Assembly (NCBI RefSeq): GCF_014695715.1
Contig: NZ_JACJOT010000008.1
Span: 558,001-622,000, forward strand
DNA length: 64,000 nucleotides
DNA from: Microcoleus sp. FACHB-68
Lineage (GTDB): Bacteria > Cyanobacteriota > Cyanobacteriia > Cyanobacteriales > Oscillatoriaceae
Reading direction: 5' to 3'
The number at the start of each line of letters is the position of its first letter. Within the stretch, counting starts at the first letter, position 1. Shown piece after piece: positions 45,869 to 57,125 of this stretch. Made by a program: the position numbers and the translations under genes. The notes under the pieces are model-generated. The model was not told the DNA's origin. It saw nothing but the letters and a program-made list of their open reading frames with translations, and searched no databases.

Positions 45869-46384
45869 TTAAACTCGGAATAGCGCCTGCACCTGCATCA
45901 GCGGTAATTGCCAGAGCAATTCTGGCTGCCAATCATCGGGGTCAAATAAACAGTAACGACCGCGCTGGTAAGCTGCCCAAAGTCTCTCGCCGGTGATTGC
46001 GTTGCGCCGGTCTTTTTGGGGCGTTTGCAGCAGTTCTAGTAGCCGCAAGAGATTGAGTGGTCTTAACTTTGCCCCCAGCAAAAAAGCCTGAAGTTCAGCC
46101 TCACCGGCAGCATCGATTCCATAATCGGTGAGAACATGGATGCCATCATGTAGCTGTTGGCGTCTTGGGCCGGTGCTGATGGGTTCGAGTTGATGCCGGT
46201 CGAGAAAATCTGCCCAAGCGCGGCCAAAGCTGCCGGTGGGGAGTGCTTGCAATTGCTTAAGATCGACAATCTGAGACGCATTCATCCCAAAAATTCCGCT
46301 CGCACGATCCTCCCGATTCTGGAGTTGCTGGAAACGAGGGGCACTGTTGGGCGCAAGCTTGGGTGAAGTGAGAACTTGTAACAT
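45869..46384 (-). CDS. COQ4-like protein
   Basis: A 171-residue protein with the COQ4 metal motif HDGIHVLTDYGIDAAGEAE (His, Asp, His and a later Glu) at about residues 80-98. In mitochondria COQ4 acts in ubiquinone synthesis, where it removes and replaces the C1 carboxyl group. Cyanobacteria make plastoquinone, not ubiquinone, so the homologue's role is open. It is convergent with the purine permease gene. A UbiH-like monooxygenase is encoded 1.7 kb away on the other strand. Confidence 0.8.
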   Translation of the reverse strand: MLQVLTSPKLAPNSAPRFQQLQNREDRASGIFGMNASQIVDLKQLQALPTGSFGRAWADFLDRHQLEPISTGPRRQQLHDGIHVLTDYGIDAAGEAELQAFLLGAKLRPLNLLRLLELLQTPQKDRRNAITGERLWAAYQRGRYCLFDPDDWQPELLWQLPLMQVQALFRV

Positions 46385-47027
46385 GGTGAGATCAGCTCCT
46401 CTTGAGTGTGACGGGAAGAAGTGTGCGAGACTTGTGGGCGGAGTCCGGGATGCGACCTTAGCCTTGAGGGGTCTGACCCCTCATCGCCCCTTATTAACTA
46501 ATAACAACTTACACAACCTACTGTCCATAAAAATCGATGAAGTTTCCATAAAGAGTCGGCTGGAAGCTGTGAAAACAATTAATAAAAAAAATATTTGCCA
46601 AAATAGGGAGAAAACACCGTAATTTTACGGAGAAAAACTGACTCTCAAAGGCAACTCGCCTTGCTGGTAAATCTTGCCACAGTTCCAACCGCTTTTCAAG
46701 CAGGAGTTTTCACAACCGGCGCTTAAGGGACTTCTCATCTTTAGTTGTTTTTCTTGTAGGGAAAGGGTTCTTAGGGATAAATACTTTGGCGGAAGAGACC
46801 CAAAAATAGACTTTTCTGAAAAACATTTACAACCCGGCTATCCTTCCGTACTTTTTGGCAAAGGTTCCCTTTTTCCTCTCTTAATAAAAGCAGACGAGCC
46901 GGACGAGTGCAGGATTTTTGCAATCAGTAGATTAAAAAGTGGTAAAGCCACCCAGAAATTTATGTTTTTATGTTTTCGGTGTTCAGTTTGAGGGTAAATG
47001 GAATTAGCGAAAGAGGCAGGAACGGCT
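46385..47027. other. 643-bp gap with two small palindromes
   Basis: Holds TGAGGGGT/ACCCCTCA with a 3-base loop (46465-46483) and the palindrome CCGTAA-TT-TTACGG (46617-46630). Open frames at 46347-46622 and 46674-46991 have no ribosome site or family resemblance and are not called. Confidence 0.5.
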
Positions 47028-47819
47028 ATGAGACTCAAAATTATGAGTTTGAATTTGCGCTACGACAAACCCGATCCGGGCGATCTTGCTTGGAAAGTGC
47101 GGTGCAAGGCGGTGGCAGCCATGATCTCCCACTATGCGCCGGATGTGATCGGCACCCAGGAAGCGTTGCCGCATCAACTGTTCGATTTGCTACAACTGCT
47201 GCCGGCTTACCAATGCGTGGGAGGTGAGCGCACCGGCAGGGGTTCTGGGGAACATTGTGCTATCTTTTACCGCACCGAGCAACTACGATATATAAGCAAC
47301 GGCGATTTTTTCCTCAGCGATACGCCAGACATTCCAGGGAGTATCACTGCGGAGTGGGGAAATCCTATCCCGCGCATGGCAAGTTGGGCGGTATTTGCCG
47401 GCAGTGATGAAAGACAGTTGATGGTGTTTAATACTCATTTAGATTATCGCAGTGCGCGGGCGCGAGAACTTGGTGCTGAACTGATTTTTCAGCGCATGAG
47501 TGAAGTCAATTCCACTGAGTCGTTGCTATTGCTCACTGGCGATTTTAATGCTGAGCCGGCTACAGCGCCGCGAGAAAGTTTTCTGCGTCAATTACCGGAT
47601 GGGAGACAACTTTTTGATGTGTTTGCCGGCATTGAATTAGAAGAGCAAATGACGTTTCATGATTTCACCGGCGAAGGATTTGCAGCCGTTGACACGATTT
47701 ATTACGACAGCCGGTTAACGTTGCAGCAAGTGACAGTAGATACCGCCCAGTGGGAGAATTTTTGGCCCTCAGATCACTTTCCAGTCATTGCAGAGTTTAT
47801 AGTTGCTGAGCCGATTTAA
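47028..47819 (+). CDS. Endonuclease/exonuclease/phosphatase family protein
   Basis: A 263-residue Mg-dependent phosphoesterase of the DNase I-like fold. Motifs in order: SLNLRYD at the start, GTQE near residue 43, NTHLD near 140, TGDFNAEP near 175 and the terminal SDHFPV. The substrate could be a nucleic acid, phosphoinositide or other phosphodiester. ATG 47028 is followed by RLKIMSLN, the usual first strand; the frame to 46998 is a short extension. Confidence 0.88.
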   Translation: MRLKIMSLNLRYDKPDPGDLAWKVRCKAVAAMISHYAPDVIGTQEALPHQLFDLLQLLPAYQCVGGERTGRGSGEHCAIFYRTEQLRYISNGDFFLSDTPDIPGSITAEWGNPIPRMASWAVFAGSDERQLMVFNTHLDYRSARARELGAELIFQRMSEVNSTESLLLLTGDFNAEPATAPRESFLRQLPDGRQLFDVFAGIELEEQMTFHDFTGEGFAAVDTIYYDSRLTLQQVTVDTAQWENFWPSDHFPVIAEFIVAEPI

Positions 47820-47922
47820 TTCTGCAAACTTGTCATCTAGTTCTTGTAATCTGCTATGCCGCATCTGCCGGTAAAATCTCCAATAATTTCAGTGGAAAAT
47901 TATTCACTTTCATAAAGAAGAA

Positions 47923-47988
47923 GGGCGAAGCATTCGCTTATATAGGCTGGCGAGACGGCAAAGATTGATGGCGCGAATGCTATCGCCC
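47923..47988. repeat. Hairpin repeat GGGCGAAGCATTCGC
   Basis: Arms 47923-47937 and 47973-47988 pair apart from one extra base. A partial copy (GATGGCGCGAATGCCCC) follows at about 48019-48036. The same family forms the hairpin at 61183-61230. Confidence 0.7.
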
Positions 47989-48112
47989 CTACGTGTCCTT
48001 TTGCTACACGGGGAAGAGGGATGGCGCGAATGCCCCTACCCCTTAAGCGCCAATTTGCGGCAAAATGAAGAAATGTAAAGATTACAGTTGTTTTTGATAA
48101 AATCCCTTAAAA

Positions 48113-49390
48113 ATGCCGCTAGAGCAGTTAATCCGCACATCTGAACCGGCACCTGAACTGAATTTCGACTATGACATTACAATCGTGGGTGCCGGCATTG
48201 CTGGGACAACCCTGGCTGCCGGGTTAAAAAATTCCGGGTTGAAAGTCGCCCTGATTGAAGCACAACCCCAAACCGTCGCCGCCTCCAGGCAGCAAGTTTA
48301 CGCCATTACCCTACTTTCGGGGAAAATCTTTCAAGGTTTGGGGATTTGGGACAAAATTCGCGCTAATATCACGGCTTTTTCCCAAATTAACCTCTCAGAC
48401 ACCGGCACAGAGGGCGTTGTTTTCAACCCCTCCGACTTAGGCAAAGACGAACTCGGATATGCCGGCGAACATTGTGCAATCCTGCCGGTGTTGCAAGAAT
48501 TCCTCAACGACTGCCCTAATGTTACTTGGCTGTGTCCCGCCGAACTTGTGAGTGTGGACTATCAAAGCGATTTTGTTGAAATTGAAGTGAAGGTTGCTGG
48601 GGATGGAGACAGCGAAAATGCTCAACCGGCAAGCAATCAGAGGATTCGCACCCGCCTACTCGTCGCCGCAGATGGAACGCGATCACGCATTCGTAACGAT
48701 GCCGGTATCCGTACCCACGGCTGGAAATACTGGCAATCTTGCATTACCACCCGCGTTAAACCCGAAAAACCCCACAATAACATCGCCTACGAACGTTTTT
48801 GGCCCAGTGGCCCTTTTGCCATCCTTCCCTTGCCTGGAAACCGCTGCAACATCGTGTGGACAGCGCCTCACGAAGAAGCCAAAGCTTTATTAGAACTCGA
48901 TGACGAGCAATTTCTCGCGGAACTGCGGCGCAAATACGGCGATCAGATGGGGCATTTGGAATTGGAAGGGAAGCGGTTTATGTTTCAAGTGCAATTGATG
49001 CAAAGCAATCGCTACGTTCAGCCTAGACTCGCCCTGATTGGAGATGCCGCCCATTGCTGTCATCCCGTGGGAGGTCAGGGTTTAAATTTGGGGATTCGAG
49101 ATGCTGCGGCAATAGCTCAAGTCTTGCAAGATGCACATAAAAATGGGGAAGATATTGGTTCGTTGCCGGTTTTGCAGCGTTACGAAGGCTGGCGAAAAAC
49201 AGAAAACCTGGCAATTTTGGGTTTTACCGATATTTTAGACCGGCTCTTTTCTAATAATTGGTTGCCGGTGGTTGTTGTGCGCCGGCTGGGTTTGTGGGGG
49301 TTGCGGAAGATACAGCCGGTGAAGGTGTTTGCGTTGCGATTAATGACCGGCCTTTTGGGACGCACACCGCAAATCGCCCAACGTTTGTAG
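48113..49390 (+). CDS. FAD-dependent hydroxylase, UbiH/UbiF family
   Basis: A 425-residue flavin monooxygenase. The FAD dinucleotide motif VGAGIAGTTLAAGL is near residues 25-38, the DG-type motif AADGTRSRIR near 184, and the second FAD motif LIGDAAHCCHPVGGQGLN near 305-322. The family hydroxylates aromatic rings, for example in quinone synthesis. In cyanobacteria, the best guess is a quinone-ring or related hydroxylation; this is inference. A COQ4-like gene lies nearby on the other strand. Confidence 0.88.
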   Translation: MPLEQLIRTSEPAPELNFDYDITIVGAGIAGTTLAAGLKNSGLKVALIEAQPQTVAASRQQVYAITLLSGKIFQGLGIWDKIRANITAFSQINLSDTGTEGVVFNPSDLGKDELGYAGEHCAILPVLQEFLNDCPNVTWLCPAELVSVDYQSDFVEIEVKVAGDGDSENAQPASNQRIRTRLLVAADGTRSRIRNDAGIRTHGWKYWQSCITTRVKPEKPHNNIAYERFWPSGPFAILPLPGNRCNIVWTAPHEEAKALLELDDEQFLAELRRKYGDQMGHLELEGKRFMFQVQLMQSNRYVQPRLALIGDAAHCCHPVGGQGLNLGIRDAAAIAQVLQDAHKNGEDIGSLPVLQRYEGWRKTENLAILGFTDILDRLFSNNWLPVVVVRRLGLWGLRKIQPVKVFALRLMTGLLGRTPQIAQRL

Positions 49391-49426
49391 AGTGGAAATT
49401 GGTGGCTATTAATTAGCTAATTAGCA

Positions 49427-50128
49427 TTAATAAAACGCCATCACTGCTGCCGGCGATCCTGATCCCTCGCGCAAGCGCAGAATTCCAATCACTAAAGTGG
49501 TGCCGGTAGGAGGCAAGCGATCTAAATTCGTTAGATTTTCTAACACAATCCCCCGGCGTTTTAATACCTGCCGGTTGGTGGCAAAGGTGGTATCCGATCC
49601 ATCCACACCATGCGTATCAATTCCCACACCGGCAATATGACGTTCATCGATTAAAAAGCGCGTTGTTTCTCCGGCAAACCCTGGAAAGTGCATCTCATTG
49701 AGAAACGCCACGGGATTTAACCACTTTTCCAGCCAGCCAGTATACAACAGCACTACACTGCCGGCAGAAATTTTACCGTGCTGTTGCTCCCAAGCGAGGA
49801 CATCCGCTATTGTGAGCGCATAATCAGGATTGGTAGTAGATTGGCTGCGAATATTGATCGCAACTGCCGGCACCACTAAAGACTCGGCGGGGTAAGCATC
49901 GATTCCCACACCATCGGCGTGAAAACTGTTTGGCGCGTTGATATGAGTAGCGCTGTGCTCTCCCATTGAAAAGCGCCGCAGGTAATAGCCATCTTTGTCT
50001 AATTCCGCTGCCGGCTCAAATTCCACCGGCGGATCGTTGGGCCATTGGGGAATCTGCGGGTTGATCCCATGACTCAGATGGATCACCCGCGAGTAATTGA
50101 TGGTTAAAAAAGCCGGTTTCTCGTGCAT
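49427..50128 (-). CDS. Cyclase family protein (kynurenine formamidase-like)
   Basis: A 233-residue metal-dependent hydrolase. The metal-binding region HSATHINAPNSFHADG is at about residues 57-72, with IDTHGVDG near 168. This fold includes kynurenine formamidase and several cyclases; the substrate is not known here. Its 5' end faces the DUF3386 gene, with only a short shared promoter region. Confidence 0.85.
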   Translation of the reverse strand: MHEKPAFLTINYSRVIHLSHGINPQIPQWPNDPPVEFEPAAELDKDGYYLRRFSMGEHSATHINAPNSFHADGVGIDAYPAESLVVPAVAINIRSQSTTNPDYALTIADVLAWEQQHGKISAGSVVLLYTGWLEKWLNPVAFLNEMHFPGFAGETTRFLIDERHIAGVGIDTHGVDGSDTTFATNRQVLKRRGIVLENLTNLDRLPPTGTTLVIGILRLREGSGSPAAVMAFY

Positions 50129-50206
50129 TAAGCGGTCGATTAGTGATTGGGGCCGGCAAGAATAGCTATCTTTTTGTTTGCATCCATCTTGACTGACCGG
50201 AAGAAT

Positions 50207-51082
50207 ATGCTAAACCATTTTGAACAAGACTACCTTATTCAAACCAGTGTTATGCAACAATCACTAAAACGCCAAATTGTACTGTGGGGTCTGAGCTTAA
50301 TTTTAACCGTTGCCGGCTGGGGATTTAGCGGGCCGGCGTTCGCCCAATCAACCTCCGCGCTTGATACTTTTCGCACCGCTTACGACAACCGTTACACTTG
50401 GGACAGCAAATTTCCCGGTTACACGGCAACAGTCGAAGTGAAGCAAGACGGAGAAAGCTATAAAGGCCAAATCCGCATCAATTCTGATCTCAGTATTGAA
50501 GTTGCCGGCATCGAAAGTAACGAGGCATCGGAAACTGTCTCCAACCAATTGCGAATGATGGTGACACACCGTAGATCCGTTCCCTTCAAACTCGCGCATG
50601 GCAAACACACTTTTACGTTTGGCGAAACTCCTAGTGCCGGTGCAGTACAAATCGATCAAAAAGGCGGGGATACACCCTCTTATTACGAAGTTAAAGCGGA
50701 AAAAATCACTCAAGTCAACCGATTTACCGGGCCGGTTTTAGTTACCGTAGATTTATTAGATTCAGAAGACACACCGGCAGGCTATCTAGGCACTCGCTAT
50801 ATCGCCACATTCAAATATGCCCAAACCGGCGACGTGCTGGAAAAATTAGAATTTAAAGACACGTACAAAAAAATAGGAGATTACTATATCTCAACTCACC
50901 AGACTGTTCGCAGCTTGGAACTCGGACAGCAAGACACAACAGAAGTTAACTTAACCGATATTCAACTGCTGCCGGCATCCGAAAGATCGCTCAAAACAGC
51001 TTACCTACCAACTTTTTCTTCCAGCTTCCAAGTATCCACATTTGGTCAATTTTATGCTGCCGGTGGAGGTAATTTTATGTAA
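50207..51082 (+). CDS. DUF3386 exported protein
   Basis: A 291-residue protein of a mainly cyanobacterial family of unknown function. A signal peptide ends near the AFAQS site (hydrophobic stretch IVLWGLSLILTVAGW), then a beta-rich domain with YTWDSKFPGY and a late KFKYAQTGD-like strand pattern. ATG 50207 has GGAAG five bases upstream; ATG 50252 would give a more typical short signal peptide. The 5' portion of the longest frame (from 50147) is unlikely to be translated. Confidence 0.75.
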   Translation: MLNHFEQDYLIQTSVMQQSLKRQIVLWGLSLILTVAGWGFSGPAFAQSTSALDTFRTAYDNRYTWDSKFPGYTATVEVKQDGESYKGQIRINSDLSIEVAGIESNEASETVSNQLRMMVTHRRSVPFKLAHGKHTFTFGETPSAGAVQIDQKGGDTPSYYEVKAEKITQVNRFTGPVLVTVDLLDSEDTPAGYLGTRYIATFKYAQTGDVLEKLEFKDTYKKIGDYYISTHQTVRSLELGQQDTTEVNLTDIQLLPASERSLKTAYLPTFSSSFQVSTFGQFYAAGGGNFM

Positions 51083-51253
51083 GAACATGATTGATCAAGT
51101 AATTGTCTGTCAATTTAACCTATTGAGTGCTGGGCATTGTTGTCCCCTGAAAAGTGTCTAGGAGCCAATCCAGCTTTAATACTACTTAAGGCTTATTAAC
51201 AAAGAAGTCTTGCCAGAACGTAGAATTTAAAGAAGTAGAACAATAAAAAAAGC

Positions 51254-51556
51254 ATGATTTTGGAAATTGCAATCCTCAAGGTTAAACCTGGAAAAGCTGC
51301 TGAATTTGAAGCAGCCTTCACGATAGCATCATCAATTATCTCCTTAATTCCTGGCTACATTAGCCATGAGCTACAGCGGTGTTTGGAAGTTGAAAACCAA
51401 TACATCCTGCTAGTGCGTTGGAGAAAACTCGAAGATCACACGGTTGGTTTCCGACAATCACCGGAGTATCAAAAATGGCGTCTCCTGTTGCACCATTTTT
51501 ATGAGCCATTTCCGACGGTCGAACATTACGAAAAGGTTGCAAGCAATGGAATTTAA
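51254..51556 (+). CDS. Antibiotic biosynthesis monooxygenase (ABM) domain protein
   Basis: A 100-residue single-domain protein of the dimeric ferredoxin-like fold. It shows [16 protein letters not shown], the YISHELQRC strand, VRWRKLEDH and a terminal PTVEHYEKV, as in ABM proteins. The role may be oxidation of a small aromatic compound or haem-related chemistry; unknown here. Confidence 0.83.
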   Translation: MILEIAILKVKPGKAAEFEAAFTIASSIISLIPGYISHELQRCLEVENQYILLVRWRKLEDHTVGFRQSPEYQKWRLLLHHFYEPFPTVEHYEKVASNGI

Positions 51557-51755
51557 TAGTTTGCGGATGCAGACTTATTTTGTGTAGCTGCGAATAGAAT
51601 CCGCCACGGCTTAACCAAGAAGTATTGCGCCCTTACGGGGTTTAAAAAATATGAGTAATTAATAATAAATTAACCGTCATGCCTACTCCCTCTCATCGCT
51701 CACCGGCACAATGCCGGCATCCCCAAACATCCCATTCCCGGACTAAAATCCCTAA

Positions 51756-53840
<2,085 letters not shown>

Positions 53841-53954
53841 AGACAATTTCTTAAACCTAAAACCATCTCTATTTTCGGAAATCACCCGATTGGAGGAAGC
53901 ACAGTTTTAGGAAATGCTAGAGAATTAAATTTTAAAGGCACAACTGCAAAGTTA

Positions 53955-54893
53955 ATGCAACTTCATCACACTTCAGGCCGGTGGCGTTTAGGGTTAGCGC
54001 TATCGCTAATAACTGTTTTTCTTTGGGGAATTTTGCCCATCGCTTTGACGGTAATACTTCAAGAGCTTGATGTATACACCGTCACATGGTTTCGCTTTCT
54101 CGGATCGTTTACACTTCTCGCCATTTATTTAGCGGCAAGGCAGCAATTACCGGCACTCCAAAAACTTCGCTCAACATCTTTAGGATTGTTGGCAATTGCG
54201 ATTATATTTTTAGCGATTAATTACCTGCTTTTTCTCCAAGGGTTAGTACAAACCTCGCCGGCAAATGCCCAAATTCTCATCCAACTGGCTCCCGTACTTT
54301 TGGGTTTAGGAGGACTGGTTGTTTTTAAAGAACATTACACGCTGCGGCAGTGGGCCGGCGTTGGGGTATTAACGTCAGGATTTAGCCTGTTTTTTCACGA
54401 GAAATTACAAACTTTAATCACAACGCCTACTCAATATTTAACCGGCAGTGGATTGATTGTGATTGCGGCAGCAACGTGGGCGGTTTATGCGTTAGCGCAA
54501 AAGCAATTGCTGGATAAATTACCTTCGGCAAGTATTATGCTGATTATTTATGCCGGCTGTGCGCTTTTGTTCAGTCCTTTTGCCACACCAAAACAGATTT
54601 TAACTCTGAGTCCTTTCCATTTGGGAATATTGCTTTTTTGCGCTTTAAACACAGCCTTGGCTTATGGAGCTTTTGCGGAATCCTTAGAACACTGGGAAGC
54701 ATCACGAGTCAGTGCCATGTTAGCTTTGACGCCCGTTGTTACTTTGATCTCTATTTGGCTGGTTTCGTTTTTATCGCCAAATTTAATCCCACCAGAACGC
54801 CTCACAATTTTAGGATTAATGGGGGCTATTTTGGTTGTCAGTGGTTCAATGACGATTGCGTTAGGAAAGCGCCCTAAAGTTAATCTTACTTAG
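53955..54893 (+). CDS. EamA/DMT superfamily transporter
   Basis: A 312-residue membrane protein with ten predicted helices in two EamA halves. The segments TWFRFLGSFTLLA (first half) and the GLIVIAAATWAVYALAQKQLL start of the second half are typical. Such proteins export amino acids, metabolites or drugs; the substrate cannot be told. Confidence 0.88.
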   Translation: MQLHHTSGRWRLGLALSLITVFLWGILPIALTVILQELDVYTVTWFRFLGSFTLLAIYLAARQQLPALQKLRSTSLGLLAIAIIFLAINYLLFLQGLVQTSPANAQILIQLAPVLLGLGGLVVFKEHYTLRQWAGVGVLTSGFSLFFHEKLQTLITTPTQYLTGSGLIVIAAATWAVYALAQKQLLDKLPSASIMLIIYAGCALLFSPFATPKQILTLSPFHLGILLFCALNTALAYGAFAESLEHWEASRVSAMLALTPVVTLISIWLVSFLSPNLIPPERLTILGLMGAILVVSGSMTIALGKRPKVNLT

Positions 54894-55210
54894 CACACAC
54901 TTTGATAAATACAAGTTGGATATTTAGCAATGAGGTGAGTTTGTGACAAAGGCAAGCCGGCAATCATTAATTAGAGAAAATCACCTCATTACCAGCGGCA
55001 TCAGCGAAAAGATCCCGACACTTATAACCACCTTTAACCGTCTGTAGTGGTTAGTAACCGCTCTTTTATGTAACGGCTCGAAAAAAGATGACGCGCTGCT
55101 TTTGCTATTTTTTTGCACTGTTTCTCGATTTGAAAAGGTGTAATTGAAATTGGCCCAACCGCTCCAAAATCCGAAATCCAAAACTCAAACTGATATAAGA
55201 GGCTTGAGGA
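54894..55210. other. 317-bp gap
   Basis: Contains a perfect 10-bp inverted repeat AATGAGGTGA/TCACCTCATT (54929-54938 with 54981-54990), whose right arm lies in the possible VOC relic. Otherwise nothing clear. Confidence 0.45.
54967..55044 (-). pseudogene. Possible C-terminal remnant of a VOC/glyoxalase gene
   Basis: On the minus strand 25 codons before the stop at 54967 read TVKGGYKCRDLFADAAGNEV and end IFSN, resembling the FADPDGN-type end of glyoxalase/bleomycin-resistance (VOC) proteins. Just upstream an in-frame stop occurs and no further domain is seen, so only a relic would remain. The match is short and may be chance. Confidence 0.35.
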
Positions 55211-57004
55211 ATGAATTGTCTGTTTCCTGTGTTATTTGCCACTGCCAAACGCTCTAACCGGCGTCTAATCGCTCGCCCCACCGGCAAACGTTCAAATCCG
55301 TCTAAAAGCCTGCTGTTAAACCTCAGTCTTTGGCTGCTGCCGGCAGTTTTGACCGCAACTCCAACCGTCGCAGCAGAAAAGATTTACGCTTCCTATGCGG
55401 TGCTTGAGCGCTCAATTTCCATATCCGCCTTAGAAGCCTTTGCCAAAGAAGGCCAAATCGATGAAGATTTAGCCGTCTACGCCCAATACGTCCCACCCGA
55501 ACAATTGGAACAGCTACGGGAGATTCTTCTAACGCGCGCGGATATCACTCCCGTCACCATTTCCCAGTTTCTCTACACACAGCAAGGAGAAACCCTGCTC
55601 AAGCGGCTGGGACAAGTGATCAAAACCGGCTCGCGGCGGGAAGGTAAATTTGCAATTCGCTCGGCATTGATCTTAGCAGCCGCTGATCCGGAAGGATTAA
55701 CGCTGCTGAATGTGCTGCGGAAGTTTCCCACCGAGAGCATTCGCATCGACTTGCAAAGTGTTCAGCGAATTGCTCGGCAATTGCAACAAGCAATCAATCA
55801 AACTAATCAGGCAATTGCCTTGGTAGACGGGCTTTCCACAACGGAGGCAGCCTCACAGCCTGGATTTGGTGGCATCCCTGTGGCTGTCGATCCCGGATCT
55901 TCTGAGTTTCCGGTGGCGCTAGGTGGCCAGTTAGATTTATGGCGGACTGGGCCGTTCACTAGCGAAGTGAAATCCATTGAAATCACCATTCGCAATGCCC
56001 AGATCCCAACAGCCCTAACAGATGAACGGATTTTTCCGGTCGATATTTACCTGCCCCAGCAAGCCACTCGTCAAGCTGCGCCGGTGATTGTCATCTCCCA
56101 CGGCTTAGGCTCAGATCGCAAGACGTTTCAGTATTTAGCCCAACATCTGGCGTCCTACGGCTTTGCCGTTGCAGTTCCTCAGCATCCCGGCAGCGATGCC
56201 CGACAGTTGCAGGCGTTGCTCAGCGGTACAGCCAGTGACGTTGCAGAACCGAAAGAATTTGTCTATAGGCCGCTGGATGTGAAGTATTTGCTAGACACAC
56301 TCACTCAGCTAGAACAAACAGACCCGCAACTGCAAGGCCGGCTCAATTTGCAACAGGTGGGAGTCCTCGGACAGTCATTCGGCGGCTATACCTCTCTAGC
56401 GCTGGCTGGTGCGCCGATCAACTTTAACCAACTCAGACAAGACTGCCCTAACTCCTTTGACTCTTGGAATATCTCGCTGCTGCTGCAATGTCGGGCGGCA
56501 GAGTTGCCAGATGCTGTGCAGTATGACTTAAGCGATGAACGCGTCAAAGCGGTAATCGCGATTAACCCGATTAATAGCAGCACTCTCGGTCGAGAAAGCC
56601 TGAGTCAAATTCAAGTGCCGGTGATGCTGGTTGCCGGGAGTGCGGATACAGCCGCACCGGCTTTGCCCGAACAAATTCAACCGTTTACTTGGCTAACGAC
56701 ACCAGAAAAGTATCTTGTCGTGATGAACGGCGGCACACACTTTTCTACCCTGGTTGAAGCAGACGGCGGGGGTGGCGTCGTACCCATTCCCTCTGACGTA
56801 ATTGGCCCTACTCCTGGCCAAGCTCGTCGCTATATTTCTGCGTTAAGTTTGGCCTTTTTTAAAACCCATATTGCAGGAGATCCCCAATACCGGCCTTATC
56901 TGCGAGCATCTTATGCCGAAGCTATTAGCCGAGAACCGCTGTCTCTCAGTCTTATCGAATCCTTAACCGAGACTCAGCTAAATGAGGCGCTAAACCGCAG
57001 GTAG
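55211..57004 (+). CDS. DUF1400 alpha/beta hydrolase
   Basis: A 597-residue exported hydrolase. A basic N-terminus with a hydrophobic stretch (about 35-53, ending TVAAEK) suggests a signal peptide. A DUF1400 domain (about 55-200) is followed by an alpha/beta-hydrolase like platelet-activating-factor acetylhydrolases. The catalytic triad is visible: Ser in GQSFGG near residue 388, Asp in AGSADTAAPA, and His in NGGTHFST. Cyanobacterial family; the likely substrate is an ester or lipid. The gene probably precedes truB in a transcript. Confidence 0.9.
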   Translation: MNCLFPVLFATAKRSNRRLIARPTGKRSNPSKSLLLNLSLWLLPAVLTATPTVAAEKIYASYAVLERSISISALEAFAKEGQIDEDLAVYAQYVPPEQLEQLREILLTRADITPVTISQFLYTQQGETLLKRLGQVIKTGSRREGKFAIRSALILAAADPEGLTLLNVLRKFPTESIRIDLQSVQRIARQLQQAINQTNQAIALVDGLSTTEAASQPGFGGIPVAVDPGSSEFPVALGGQLDLWRTGPFTSEVKSIEITIRNAQIPTALTDERIFPVDIYLPQQATRQAAPVIVISHGLGSDRKTFQYLAQHLASYGFAVAVPQHPGSDARQLQALLSGTASDVAEPKEFVYRPLDVKYLLDTLTQLEQTDPQLQGRLNLQQVGVLGQSFGGYTSLALAGAPINFNQLRQDCPNSFDSWNISLLLQCRAAELPDAVQYDLSDERVKAVIAINPINSSTLGRESLSQIQVPVMLVAGSADTAAPALPEQIQPFTWLTTPEKYLVVMNGGTHFSTLVEADGGGGVVPIPSDVIGPTPGQARRYISALSLAFFKTHIAGDPQYRPYLRASYAEAISREPLSLSLIESLTETQLNEALNRR

Positions 57005-57125
57005 GCAGTTGTGTGGTGGGCGGATGGATGGAAATGCTGATGGGACGACTGGACTTCGCTCACAAAAAGTCGTAGGTCACCAGAAACAGTACAATAGCAC
57101 AGGCTTTTTATCGGATGATTGTGCT

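Noticed and set aside
46674-46991. 105-codon open frame before the EEP-family gene
   Set aside because: Composition and lack of any motif or ribosome site suggest chance.
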